64,000 bases of DNA from Pigoraptor chileana (taxonomy: Eukaryota; Opisthokonta; Filasterea): contig CALSCR010003381.1 of assembly GCA_943704495.1 (NCBI GenBank), forward strand, positions 1 through 64,000, read 5' to 3'. The translations under genes were made by a program, and so were the position numbers. The notes under the pieces are model-generated. The model made no database searches and was not told the DNA's origin. It saw only the letters and a program-made list of their open reading frames with translations. Positions 47,285-58,923 of the stretch are shown one piece after another (within the stretch, counting starts at the first letter, position 1; each line of letters opens with the position of its first letter).

Positions 47285-50200
47285 TTACGTCCTGGGTGCA
47301 CACGCACTGCGCACCGTCCTCTCGAGCTGCGCGCGCTGAAATGGCTTTTCGACAAAGCCGTCCATTCCATACGCAGCACACGCTGCCGACACATCAGATG
47401 CCGTGCTTGCCGAGAGAGCAAAAATGGGCACCCGTGAGAGCCCTCGTTCGGCCTCTGCGCTCCTTATTTGGCGCGCTGCGTCCAGCCCGTCCATAACAGG
47501 CATCTGCAGGTCCATCAGAATGATCCCGAACGTGCCCGGAGCGGCGAGATACGCGTCCACAGCCCGTGCGCCATTGTCAACAGTGACACCCGCGTACCCC
47601 ATACTGCACACCATGCGCAGAGCAACCTTTTGATTGATGGTGTTGTCGTCCGCAATGAGAACCTTTAATGCCATCGATGGAGATGTGCCGTTTGGCGATG
47701 CCGCCGTTTTCGCCGACGCCGCAAGCGCTTCAATGGCACTCGCAATCGACTCGGCTGCGAAGGACATTCCATCCGACTCGGAGGGTGTCTGCGTAGCATC
47801 AAACTGCTGTGATGTACCGTCAAAGTTCAAGACAGATGCACTCGCGTAGTCTGGCGCCTGTCCCGTGAGCGCAACCATGACTTTAGCGCGGGTAATCGGC
47901 TTGCGAAATGCGTGGATGGGTCCTGTTCCACGCGGCGGCGCTTTGAACCACGACAGATGCGACGGAGACCCGCCCGGCGGCCGCATTGTGCGTGCGTCCC
48001 CATACCCAGTGCCGACAAACCAGTCCCAGTCGGCGAGAATCGATCCTTCAACTGTCTGAATGCCATAGGAAGATCCGCTTGCGAGTGCGGGCGGATTGGA
48101 ACTGCGCAACAGAGGCGCGGTCGCAAGTGACGCATCCGCTGACGGAGTGCACATAACACCAAGGAGCATGCAGCATGTCCGGGCTGACGCAAGATAGATT
48201 GGGTCGCCGCTGAGCAGCGCCACGGTACCCTCTGGAGCCCCCACTGGCATGCGCCCGCCCGCGCCCGCGCCTGCGTCTGGCCCACACCGCCCCTGACTTA
48301 ACGGCAACGTGCACCAGAAGATCGACCCGCGCCCCTGCGAAGACCGCACGCCAATCTTGCCTCCCATGAGCTGAATGAGGCTGGCGGATATGGCAAGGCC
48401 GAGGCCGGTGCCCTGGTACCGCTTGGACATGGAGTTGTCGCCCTGCTGAAATCGCAAGAACAGGCGAGGCATTTCGTCCGCAGGGAGCCCAATGCCACTG
48501 TCATGCACCTCAATCAAAAGAAACCGATCCCCCATCCCCACTGCGCCAGACTGGTGACTGGGGGTATCGGTGGATGTTCGTTCGACAACGTGCGATGGCC
48601 ACGTGGCACTATCGTCCGCTGCAAGAGAGCACTGTCCCTCGGGTACGCGACGGGCAGCTCGCACACATACCGTCACGTGACCCGAATCGGTGAACTTGAC
48701 AGCGTTGGAGACGAGGTTGGAGAGAACTTGCGTGAAGCGACTTGAATCTCCAACAGCCATGAGGGATTCGGGCATGCACACCGAGTCGCTCGATGTGGCT
48801 TTTGTGTGCGTTGTGTTCGCGCACGCGGCACACCCGCAGCACACATGGAAGGACGTCTCGATACCCTTTCGAAAGCCAATCTCTGCAATATATAGGAGCG
48901 GATGTTGTGCCAGTTACACAACCAGCGAACAGCGACGATGCGGGGCATTGATATGAAAATATATGCGCAGAGCACAATCGCCATTCAGCATAATTCTGCT
49001 TGATGAACGGCCTTGGAAGGGATAACACAAAGACACGTCAATACATAGGCATGCACATCACACTCACACTCACACTCACACTCACACAAACATACATATA
49101 TCGCGGCTGGAACACACTCACTCATACACCGCAGACAGGCACGTGCATACATACCCACACCACAAGCCACAAGCAACACAACACATATAAAAACACATGC
49201 AGCCCACCTGCATGCAGCGAGACGACGTCCTCGACGACGCCCATGGGATCGAACGGCTCCGTTTTAACGTCCATCATATCAGCCTCCAATCGCGAAAAGT
49301 CAAGTATGTCGTTGAGTATGAGCAGGAGGCTCTCTCCACTGCGCCGAATCATTGCAAGGGACTCACGCTCAGCGGGCCTTGTCATGTCTTCCTCCAGCAG
49401 CTCCGATATGCCCAGTATGCTGTTCAGCGGCGACCGTATTTCGTGTGACATGTTCGCGAGAAACACACTCTTCATGCGGTCGCCTGCCGTCGCAATCTGC
49501 GTCTGCGCCAGTGCCTCGCGACGCCGCTCCTCCTCCGCCTTCCGGAGCGCAACCTGCTCCCTCGCGCGCTGCTTGGCCCGACGAGTTGCGCGACCGGCGA
49601 GAAAGAGGACGCCGAGTAGCAGCAATCCTCCAATGCTGCCGAACACAATGCCCACAATGGTCCCCGCAGGCATGCCATCGCTTGTCTGGCCGTCACCAGG
49701 ATTGGTCGTCGACCCGCCGTTGTACACGAACCTAGAGGTAATGGCCAGTCCGGTGGAGCCGGAGTAATCACCGACTTGAACATTCCGTCCATACACCAAA
49801 TTCCACAGCACGTACCTACAATTGACAACAATTCACAACAAAGAGACAATGATGAGCCCAGTAAAGAAGGTGAATTCCGTCGTTCAGACTCTATTTCGTG
49901 ATTAATGGAAGTGGTAGCATAGCAGCCGAACAAAACACACACCACCAATTCTTGCACATTGCACAGAAAATGAAGAGTCCCCGCATGGGAAGCCACACAC
50001 ACCACGATCTCCATGGAAATGACGTAGGGCACTCGGTTTCAATCCCACGCTGCCATTCCACAAACCACGCACAACCCAAGCCATAAGAGTACAGCATGTC
50101 CACTGATTCTGCACGCACATACCGGGGGAAGGGATCTCCGTTGCCATCGTACGCAATGGGACCGGATGCCCCGACAAACGACGTGGCGCGCACTTTGTTC

Positions 50201-52125
50201 ATCAGCAGATCTCCAAAAGTGAAGTCTGCAGGAACAGCGTCCGAATCATCTGCCCCCACGGCGGCCCCAGGACTACCACTACTACCACTACCCCCAACTG
50301 TAATGCTGCTGCCACCCGGGAGATCGCGAGGCATTGTGGTGAGTGTTGACAAGTTTGCAGACAGTGACGTGATGTCGACGCCTGCCTCGACAAGCGTCGC
50401 ATACGAGTCGGATATCGCATGCGCAAAAGTGAGCACACAGTCAAACTCGTTCACGGCACGCGGCGCAATCGGAAGATAGGTCGGATCGACAGTCGACAGC
50501 GGCGGAGGTTCTTCGGTGACGATTGGCAAGTGTGGCGTCGTGCCATTGAGATACCACGCCTTCCGTCGCGCAAAATAGCGCAGGAAGGTGTCGTAGAGAG
50601 GACCCTGCCCGACCGCCGGTGTGTAGAAGAGCATGCCAGCGAACAGTGCAGTCGCTGCAGTAAGCTCCGACGGAGGGGCAATCTGTGGCAGCTGATCCGT
50701 CACGAGCGACTTGCTCTGCTCCGATATCCACACGTAGTGGGGGCCGATCATGCCAAGCGTGTCCGCCGTCTTGAGTGCGAGATAGGACTCAGGGTTGTAT
50801 GTCAGCAGAAATATGATGCGTATATTCTCACGCTGCGCAGGTGAGTCGAAGTGCACGCAGTGATAAGAAAGGGCAACGAAAGGATGGTTAGCCGTGTTAC
50901 TAGTTACAGTCAGTGCTGTGTTACTGCAAGGGCAGTGCTAGTAAGTGCCATGCTACTGTATTAGTAAGCACTGTTGCGAACGTAGTGTGAACCAATTTGT
51001 GTGGTATATACGCTTGACACGCAATTGCTGGCATACAGTAGGGCCGATGCAGCGGTGTGTACACATGTAATGTGATGCACCACAGCGAATATATGTGACG
51101 CACCTTGAGCACGCCCAGCTGCGAGGAAAAGTCCATCACCCCGTTGGAATCACGTGATGCACTCTCTGTGAGAATAGCAGTGATGCCGCCATGCTCACTC
51201 ACGGCTTTTTGGAACCCCGATGCAAGCGACCGGCCGTAATCGTCGTTCGTGCTGAGAACACCCACTTTGCGCCATCCCATTTGCACACAGAGATCGACGA
51301 GCATGGGGCTCACCTGTTGCATGCGCGCGAGTGTTTGTTTGGTAGTGTGCGGTTATAATACATAATATATAGTACGTTCCGCGCCGAATCCAGTTCAGGA
51401 GTTATTGTCGGCGCGCACATGTGCAGATAGAAAGATGCAGGCATATCCCCGAAAGACAGTTAAAAGTCAGTATTGTTAAAATGCGCTGCATGTTCTTCTT
51501 GCGTGTGATGTGCGTGTCTGCTTGTGTGAGCATGCCAATTGCACACTCACAAATGCGTTCGATAGTGCCGCGCGGAAGAAAAAGGGAAACTCGCGCACAT
51601 CGCTGAGCGCGGGCGATGACGCCATGCTGCACTGTGGTATATGGTACTGTAGAGCGATGCAATATGTCATGATGAGCCAAGTTACTGCATGAGCGAGAGA
51701 AAGGGCAGGATGACAGACCTTCAGAGTAATAAAACGCCTCACGCATAAGCCCATCGACTCCAACAAAGGGATTTAAACTGAAGAGAGATGGTAAGTGACG
51801 GAGGATACATTGCGAGAGATTCTTGCCCGCGCATGTACAAATAACAGCACTTAGGCTAGTCAGTATGCCCACTGGCTTGGACTCCACAAGATACACACAC
51901 ACAGAAAAAGGAGAGACAGAAACATGTAGGATTCAAGTCAGTGTCTTAGGCGCTGTGCGCTTGGACTCCACAAGAGAGACAGAGACAAAGACAGAGAGCT
52001 GAGACAGAGAGAGCGACAGAGAGAGCTGAGACAGAGAGAGACAGCGAGAGACAGATGGAGTGAAGGAGAGAGAGAGAGATGTAGGATTCAAGTCAGTGTC
52101 ATAGGCGCTGTGCCCATGGACTCCA

Positions 52126-52164
<39 letters not shown>

Positions 52165-52741
52165 AATCAGAGTAGAATAGACGACAAGCCGCTGACGAAT
52201 GCCGTACGGTTAAATCACACCACAATGCATTCAGGGTAACGTCATCGATGGACGAACAAATTTCGTAAAGCTAGAACCCAGTATTCCCATCACACCACAA
52301 ACAGAAATAATTTCGTACATCAATGAAACAGGTGAAGCCAACCTTTTTGAAAATGAGATGGCTCGTAACGGCGCTCGGCGATCCATTTGGCCCCACCACA
52401 CCAACGATGGAGGCGTCACGGAGCAGGATGGACGCCTCGAGGCACGTGGCCCGGTCGAACGCATCGTCCAGCGGCCCGACAAGTTCAAACGTGCCGTTCA
52501 GAGGCAGCAGTCCCGCGACGTTCACATAGTCAATCGCAGCCGCAACGCCAAAGCCATTCTCGCGATCGGTGTCGCCCACAACGCCAGTGAGAGAGAGGAT
52601 GTTGCCGAGACGAAAGTTCGGTTTAATCACGGAGCTACTTATGGAGGCCGCGTGCGCAGTCAGAAGAACCGCGGTCGACAAGATGCACAGAAGCAAAGCC
52701 ACCAGAAGATGCGTTCCGAAATGCAGTGTCGCGCGTGGCAT
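47285..52741 (-). CDS. Hybrid histidine kinase receptor with extracellular periplasmic-binding-protein domain
   Basis: Predicted transmembrane two-component receptor. Exons 52741-52343, 51646-51551, 51313-51104, 50832-50123, 49815-49208, 48882-47285; 1206 residues. Signal peptide (about 1-32). A type 1 periplasmic-binding-protein/ANF-receptor domain spans about 38-505 (FRLGNILSLTGVVGD, VGVVGPNGSPSAVTSHL, QMGWRKVGVLSTNDDYGRSL, GPIAYDGNGDPFPRYVLWN). One membrane helix, about 522-546 (GIVFGSIGGLLLLGVLF), then a basic coiled coil. HisKA H-box FLANMSHEIRSPLN gives His596. HATPase: N-box QVLSNLVSNAVKFT, DSGIGLP, GTGLGLAIS. A degenerate receiver follows (about 870-1030) with no clear phospho-acceptor, then a full receiver: LIADDN, D1132 in LMDLQMP, EKP. 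No HAMP domain. Intron 1 is repeat-rich. The ligand is probably a small molecule, possibly an amino acid (inference). Confidence 0.92.
51858..51890 (+). repeat. Degraded dispersed element in kinase intron 1
   Basis: GTCAGTATGCCCACTGGC followed by TTGGACTCCACAAG: the 3' half of the 49-bp element, 34 bp upstream of a well-preserved copy. Confidence 0.55.
51924..51974 (+). repeat. Dispersed 49-bp element in kinase intron 1, copy B
   Basis: Starts TGTAGGATTCAAGTCAGTG and ends GCTTGGACTCCACAA. Flanks GAGAGACAGAAACA (left) and GAGAGACAGAGACA (right) form a 14-bp direct repeat with one mismatch. Confidence 0.9.
52078..52130 (+). repeat. Dispersed 49-bp element in kinase intron 1, copy A
   Basis: Starts TGTAGGATTCAAGTCAGTG and ends CCCATGGACTCCACAA. 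Both flanks are GA repeats (52064-52079 and 52128-52161), so a target duplication cannot be told from microsatellite. Confidence 0.9.
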
Positions 52742-53670
52742 GATTTGCTATGTTTATGTGTCCACGAGGGACATCATGAACGGCGTGTACATCAATAATC
52801 AGGCAACTTGATGAGCGCACTCCGTCTCCAGTGGCGTCATGCGTGTAAATGAATTGCAATTAAAGAGGCATGTACGAATAGATGGAGTTCGCGGTCTTCC
52901 GAGATTTACGGTTTTGCGTCTCGATTAATTATATTCCGTCGCCTTGGAACGGAGCAGACGGACATTGTAACTATCGACAGCTGGGAATAGAGCGACTTGT
53001 GATAGGATCCATGACACTTCCATGAACAGACCTTCACTGTCGGCACTCATTTGCAATGTTGAAGAAATGCTTTTTCGGTCATATGCAATTATGACGGCCA
53101 CACATTGCGTCGTTGTGTTTCCTTATATGTTCAAACCACCCCGCACGTGGTGCCTGTCAACAAAGGTGTCAGCTTTGAACCCAAAATAAATGACCCGCAA
53201 TCGTCATGAATCGCACGCGGGGGTGTCGCCCGTTGCGCACTGGCACCGTCCATCGGCGCCGTGAACGCTCTGCCGCTGACCGGCCGCGATAAGCAGTCGG
53301 GTAACTGCATCCGGTCGTGCAACTGTAATGCCAACAGTTGTCGCCGCGACGAATGCCATCAAATCATGTGTCGGCATGTGATGACGGCAAGGCTGCATAG
53401 AACACTCATTGCGAGCCGGCTAATATTTGTGTTGCTTTAGTGCATACCTTGCCTGACTGTCGGTATCGTCGGGATTCATGGCCGCCCGGCTGCCAGCACT
53501 GAGCCAGTGATCAGTGCACATTGGTCAGCGGACTTTCATTCGTCAAACGGAATTACAACGGAATTACACAAACGGAATTGTAACGCATCCATAGGTATGC
53601 AAGATTATGTATTCAGATCTCTGCTATCAAGTTATGCCGATGAGAACAGAAGCCCTTCAGCCGTAATTTC
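52742..53670. other. Intergenic, kinase promoter to oxidoreductase 3' end
   Basis: 929 bp. A short ACGGAATTAC-type repeat lies at 53547-53584. No gene. Confidence 0.6.
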
Positions 53671-55713
53671 TCAGTAAGCAAAGTTCTCGGAATCGATGTG
53701 CGCAGCAGGAACACCCAGCGATTTAAGCGCCTCGTTCATAGCGGACATAAATGTCGGCGGTCCACAGAGAAAAACGTGCCGAAGCGCGACATCCGGGACG
53801 AGATTCAGAAGGCGCACGGCGTCCAAGCGTCCCAGTGTGTACTCGCAAGATCCACTCATGCCGTGCGGAGAGGGCTGATAGCCCGGCTTCGGCTGTGTTG
53901 GCGATCGTGCACGTGACACAACCGAGTGGGTGCGCATGGGGGTCCCGCTCTTTCGGGCAATCGCCAGCAATTCGCGACCAGCAATAATGTCATCTGGTGT
54001 GGACGCCGCCTGCACGACAACGACATCCAGGCCCGTGCCATGCATAGGGGCGAGGGCACGTGCCATGGACAGAAACGGCGTCATTCCCGCACCACCGCCG
54101 ATGAAGAGAACGCCCTCGCGACCGTTTGGCAGCGGCAGCAACGCTGTTCCACGACCCTCGCAGTTGACGCTTCCGATGCGAAGTGCGCCTGCTGTCTCGT
54201 CCATGTCGAATAGAGAAAACTCGCCACCGATACCTGTCATTGCGAGCGGGGTCGATCCCACCCCCCACGCGTCGGTGTGATGTGCCTGCGAGGAAACGAG
54301 GCCGCCCTCCTTGAGCTTCATGGTGATTGCAATTGTGCGCATCTCATCCGTGCTTTGTTGCGGCGGTGCAGATGCAATGGTCCACGTCCGCACAACGCTA
54401 GTTCCTCCCGGCTGCGTGACCGTAAACGTCCCATACTGTCCCGGTCGCCACAGTCGCGGCACAGCACTCGGATGCTTCGGATCGGCCGCTTCAAAGACGA
54501 AAGTGCGCACATGTGGTGTCTCCTGAATCACTCGTTTCACCCGCAACAGCACGTGCCTGGCGGCATTCTCGGAGTCGGCGTCCGCATTGGCATCCATTAG
54601 CACTACACCGGATACATCGTGCGGCTGTCCCCGAACGGCGTGTCCTCGGAGACTAGCGACCCACTCGCACGCAGTGGGCTCGGCAGCAACGGGTGGATTG
54701 TATGGCGAGCTGTCGATATAAGAGTACGCAAAGGGCGCACTGCCGATGTGCTCGACCACCCCGTCGATTGAGAATGAAACCCACCGCTCTGTGTTTTCAC
54801 CATCGGTGTCACTCTCGCTGCCACTGGAGTCAGCGTTGCCGTGGTGTATCGCAGCCGTGCCCGTCATTTGCAGCACATTTCCTTCTGCCCATCCGACAAT
54901 GGAGATGGCTGCACGTGGACAGACTGCAACATTCCCAAGCGATTGGAACATGCCGTTGCCGACATAGTCTGGGAAGGCAATGGCGGTGGGTCCCAAAACC
55001 CGCACGAATCCACGGCGCCCGCCACGGTGCGACGCGTCTGCTCTCCTGCTCCCCGCGTGGAAGGTGGAGAGGAAGAGTGTATCTGCATTAGACACAAACG
55101 CTTGCTGCTGTGCGGATAACCCACGCTGTTGTGCTCCGGTCAAGGATGCTGTGTGCGATTGGGCGTCTCGATCCTTTGTCGATGTCATCACTGGGGCGCG
55201 TCGCTGTATGTACTTTGGGCAGTTGGGAAATGCCTCGCGGATCCGTATATCAAAGGAAATCAGTGTGCTGTCGCCCGCGTTTAATGTCGTTGATTTGGCT
55301 GGGGGTAATCGCACGGCGCTCACATCGCCGTTGATTCTGAACCGTCTTCGTGTTCGGAGGTCGATGAAGAGCAAACCCACGGGTTTTGTGTCGGACGCAT
55401 TGTTGGAGGTGAGTGACTCGCGGAGTGGGTCGGCAAGGGCAACGGACGCAGACACCCTGATAACTGTCGGTGATGTGACAGTGATGAATCCGGGGGAGCC
55501 CCACAGCACACTTGACCACACGAACCCCGTTGTTGCAATGACACTGGTCACAACAACAAATTCGCGGCCTGTGATGAATCCAATGGCGCCGTCCGGAACG
55601 AATGGCGCAATCATCTCGGATGTGTCTCTCGCAAGTTCCACAGTCCCGACGGCAGCCTGTACGGCAAGTTCGCCCTCATGGAACGCGCTTGACTGCATCC
55701 GATGCGAATACAT
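53671..55713 (-). CDS. Pyridoxamine-phosphate-oxidase-like / ferredoxin-reductase-type fusion oxidoreductase
   Basis: Single exon, 680 residues from MYSHRMQSS; the frame is open upstream to 55872 but that part is AT-rich and unlike coding. N-terminal PNPOx-like FMN-binding split barrel (about 1-330): SAFHEGELAVQ, GREFVVVTSVIATTGFVWSS, RVLGPTAIAFPDYVGNGMFQ. The C-terminal ferredoxin-NADP-reductase module (about 400-680) has FAD words RPGQYGTFTV and RTWTIASAP, NAD(P) words LFIGGGAGMTPFLSMARAL and HVFLCGPPTFM, and the terminal ENFAY. Bacterial relatives with this order often add a C-terminal 2Fe-2S ferredoxin domain; here the protein stops after the reductase. Predicted flavin-dependent electron transfer from NAD(P)H; substrate unknown. 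Lack of introns among intron-rich neighbours suggests acquisition from bacteria or retroposition. Confidence 0.88.
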   Translation of the reverse strand: MYSHRMQSSAFHEGELAVQAAVGTVELARDTSEMIAPFVPDGAIGFITGREFVVVTSVIATTGFVWSSVLWGSPGFITVTSPTVIRVSASVALADPLRESLTSNNASDTKPVGLLFIDLRTRRRFRINGDVSAVRLPPAKSTTLNAGDSTLISFDIRIREAFPNCPKYIQRRAPVMTSTKDRDAQSHTASLTGAQQRGLSAQQQAFVSNADTLFLSTFHAGSRRADASHRGGRRGFVRVLGPTAIAFPDYVGNGMFQSLGNVAVCPRAAISIVGWAEGNVLQMTGTAAIHHGNADSSGSESDTDGENTERWVSFSIDGVVEHIGSAPFAYSYIDSSPYNPPVAAEPTACEWVASLRGHAVRGQPHDVSGVVLMDANADADSENAARHVLLRVKRVIQETPHVRTFVFEAADPKHPSAVPRLWRPGQYGTFTVTQPGGTSVVRTWTIASAPPQQSTDEMRTIAITMKLKEGGLVSSQAHHTDAWGVGSTPLAMTGIGGEFSLFDMDETAGALRIGSVNCEGRGTALLPLPNGREGVLFIGGGAGMTPFLSMARALAPMHGTGLDVVVVQAASTPDDIIAGRELLAIARKSGTPMRTHSVVSRARSPTQPKPGYQPSPHGMSGSCEYTLGRLDAVRLLNLVPDVALRHVFLCGPPTFMSAMNEALKSLGVPAAHIDSENFAY

Positions 55714-56416
55714 CTTGTGTTGCGTGTGTGGAAACTGTGCACCACGCAATGTGCCGATCAGTCGGCCGGCGGTGGAGCAAATTGGGCGATTGAAGAAATA
55801 TAAATAGAATGTGTTGGATAAAATTGTGTACTTAAAAAACTGCATTGAGCTCTTTCGCTTGTCAATATGCACTCAAATCAACTAACTTGTATTTATATGT
55901 GTGCGGATTGCGTACAAGGTTCGAAGCAAGGAAGGGCTGAGCTGTGTCCAAACTGAGTATGGTTGCCTCACCACTAACGGCACTGATGATGCATGTGCTC
56001 TAGGGAAGCAGCCGACACCATGCAGAAAAGAGAGATAGCGCGTGTGTGTGTGCGTGTGTGCATGTATGTCATGCAACAAACTGCATTGTGGCCTGCTTCT
56101 TCAAGCGTGGTACAAAGCAAGGAAGGATTTTCGTTGCAAGGACAGCGCCAGACATTCAGCCAATCACCGCACACCTCTCCAAGGGAATGACGTCATCATA
56201 TTATATCCGAGATCTCGCGTTGATTTGTCGGAACCGATTTTTACAGAGCATCGGAATTTATAATCATCGTAAAATGCGGCAAATCCGTCATGCATTACTG
56301 AAAGTTTTACAAAAAACGTACGACAACACAGTCCCGGCGTTATCACTCTGGCTTCATTGCGACAATACAGTTCCGGTCGTTATTCACACACACATTCTCT
56401 GCTCCAAAGACTGCTC
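55714..56416. other. Intergenic, oxidoreductase promoter to methyltransferase 3' end
   Basis: 703 bp, AT-richer at 55790-55920, with a GT run at 56041-56062. No gene. Confidence 0.6.
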
Positions 56417-57346
56417 TTACTTCCTCATAGAAGCTCGACGCCCAACAGTTGGCCTGCATGAAGCAAACGGTGAATACGCACTGTCAGTCCCACTGATATG
56501 CTTGCCATCGCTTGTCGGATCAGTAGCAAAATGTCGTCCAGTTTGAGTGGGCTTTTGCAATACAATGAGCAGACGATCTCCACGCACCTGGTAAGTGTTG
56601 TTTGTGGTGTCCATCTCGGCGATTCCACTTCCGCGCAGGGGCCACATGCCCGCCCATACTTTGAAGAAGGCGACGCCGCCTCTTTTGAGAATCGAGTGCA
56701 GAACACATATGTGTTCCAGTCTGTTGGCCTGCACCAGTATGACGGAAGATGAAGGTGGGGAAATGATTTAGTGTTCATGCTGTGTCTACATTGATGAACG
56801 ATCTGTGTATTTTTCGCCCAATAATCGCGTTGAATGGCATCTGCGTGTGAGTGTGCACTGGAAGACTGAACCCACCAGGTCTGGAATGACATTTAGGACG
56901 CTCATGCTCGTTGCAATATCGACCCCGCCGCTGAACTCGATCCAGTCTTGTACTGATCGATTGTGCTCCGCACTGCGCTGAAAGGGATCCATGACTCGCA
57001 TCTCGATTCCAGTGTTTGCAAGCACCCAGTGTGTACATTGGTCAAATCGGCCGCCACCAATGTCCACAAGAGTGCTGGCGCCTGAAGGGAACTGATTTGC
57101 AAGGGACGCGAAGGCAGGCACCCCCTCGGTATCGTCATGAATGTCTGGGAACGAAAGTGCATCCGCGGCAGATTTGCGCGGAATGTATTTTATGCATTTG
57201 GGCGCAGGATCGCCATCTTCAACAGTGTTTGTTGATGCGGATGTGATTTTCTGTGACACCTCGTTGTGTCGAAAGAAGCTTTTCCTGCGGTGCCTGCCCT
57301 CCCCCTTTCGATTGGCGGCTGAACTTGACTGGATGGTGATTGCCAT
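56417..57346 (-). CDS. SAM-dependent methyltransferase-like protein
   Basis: Exons 57346-56876 and 56728-56417, phase 0; 260 residues. A class I Rossmann methyltransferase fold is suggested by motif I (STLVDIGGGRFDQCTHWVL), an acidic end of strand 2 (MRVMDPF), motif IV-like DIATSMSVLNVIPD, then LEHICVLHSILKRGGVAFFK, typical of the post-motif helix and strand. The first about 45 residues are basic (RKGEGRHRRKSFFRH). The family and substrate are not recognised. The C-terminal 45 residues after NNTYQ could be read through or spliced at a GTGCGT; read-through gives a plausible VRGDRLLIVLQKP. The frame is open to 57472 with an alternative ATG. Divergent from EMC5. Confidence 0.7.
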
Positions 57347-57954
57347 GCTTGTGTACAAATACCGGTCGTGGTATCTGTTAATTGTCGGCTGTGTGTTGCA
57401 GTGTTTGAATAGCAACAGAGAGCTCCTTGCTGTGTGAAACCCAACTGCAACCCACTTTATACCATTGTGCATTCCATGGTTGATTCGTGCTGCTGTCAGT
57501 CATCCGACTGTACTCAGTGCCGGCTGTCAGTCGTAGTGCCCGCGGCCCCGGCCAAGCCGTTCCTCAATGCCGGGCGAAAAATATTCGTCCCTCCTTTCTT
57601 TCGGCAGTGAGCAGGCGCTGCCGCTGTATTGATGCCACCCACAGTTTGGTTAATGGTACTCTTTGCACTGGAAAGTATGACGGAAAACCAACCAACCTAT
57701 GTTCCCGGCTGTTCAGTGTTGGCAGGAGTGCTTACCCGGCGCTGACTGGCCAGTCAGCACGCCAGCCGCCGTCCGTCCCATCGGCAAATTTTTCGGATTC
57801 GGCGGAATCCGACGGTTCGGCACGTGGATCACGTGACTGACGCTCACCGTGGTGGTCACGCAGGCACTGGGCACACTCTGAAATGAATCTACCTCAAAGC
57901 CCTCCCATTACCTTCGTGCATCTGCGTGTGTGTGCGCGTGTTTGTGTGAAAAAA
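57347..57954. promoter_or_regulatory. Divergent methyltransferase/EMC5 intergenic region
   Basis: 608 bp. It contains CTGTCAGTC twice (about 57492-57530) and two CACGTG cores 9 bp apart (57821-57826, 57830-57835). No gene. Confidence 0.45.
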
Positions 57955-58923
57955 ATGGCAACAATTTCAAGTAAGGCCAGTCGTGGCGCACAGGGTGTCG
58001 TGTGCGTGGGTCTCCTCCTTCTCATCCATGCGGCAGTGTCTGCAGTACAGTGTGAGTGCTTCCATCTCGTCAAATCAAACACAACTACAATCGCAGGTAT
58101 TGCATGCATACACGATTTGAGTCTCTTGTCAATGTGGTCTATTGTTCGTGGCATCAACTCTCCTTCGAACGAAATCTAACCTTTTTGTCCTTATGGGATT
58201 GCAGTTCGGGGTTACGTGACACTGACGGGGGATGACGACATTGTTCCCCTCGATGTAAGTCAGCTGTGGGATCCCAAGTTCCTTGCCTCATTTCCCGATG
58301 ATTCCTGTGCTATTCACCTGCCATTGGAATTTTTCGGGCTATAGTTTCGAAAAGACACTTACCTCATTTTGTGGTTTATTTTCGATCGCTCTGCGCGTGT
58401 GTGTGTGTGTGTGAATTGGTCCGCAGTAATTTTTTTTTCACGCCCTTACGCATGTGTTTGTGCGTCGTGAACTTTGCTCCCTATTGTGCTCCTTGCATGT
58501 CGTCTATTTTCGGGTGGCTTTTAGATTTCAAGCATTTCTGGATGCATACGTGCGTGTGTGTGCGTGTGTGTGTGTGGATGTGTGTGGATGTAATTCTTAC
58601 CCTCGACTTTGCATTGCAGATCCGGGTTCAGACTGTAATTGGATTCCTCATTTGTCTGTGTGGTTACGCCATGCTCTCCGGGCCTTACAAGAACATTCGC
58701 AGCTTTGCGGACGCGGCGCAAACGTGAGTGCCAAAGTGAAGAATCTTAATTTTGTGTTGAGTCATGATGATTGGATCATATGGATCATATGCACCCTTAT
58801 GCTCACAGAGTGGTCTCTAAATCTGTGCATTCATGCAGCTCCCTCCATTCGAGCGATAGCCGTCCGTCGTTCCATACTTTTAATCACCGAGGGCGCGTGT
58901 TATTTGCAACGCCATCCCAATGA
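57955..58923 (+). CDS. EMC5: ER membrane protein complex subunit 5 (EMC5/MMGT)
   Basis: Subunit of the EMC insertase that places tail-anchored and multipass proteins in the ER membrane; also described as a magnesium transporter (MMGT1). Exons 57955-58051, 58205-58254, 58620-58723, 58839-58923; 111 residues (human 131). Two membrane helices: VVCVGLLLLIHAAVSAV and TVIGFLICLCGYAMLSG. Family words: AAVSAVQFRGYVTL, IVPLDIRVQTVIGF, and the hallmark C-terminus PSFHTFNHRGRVLF. The phases only work with the last exon read so that NHRGRVLF appears. Intron 2 has the only textbook GTAAGT donor in the window. Confidence 0.93.
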
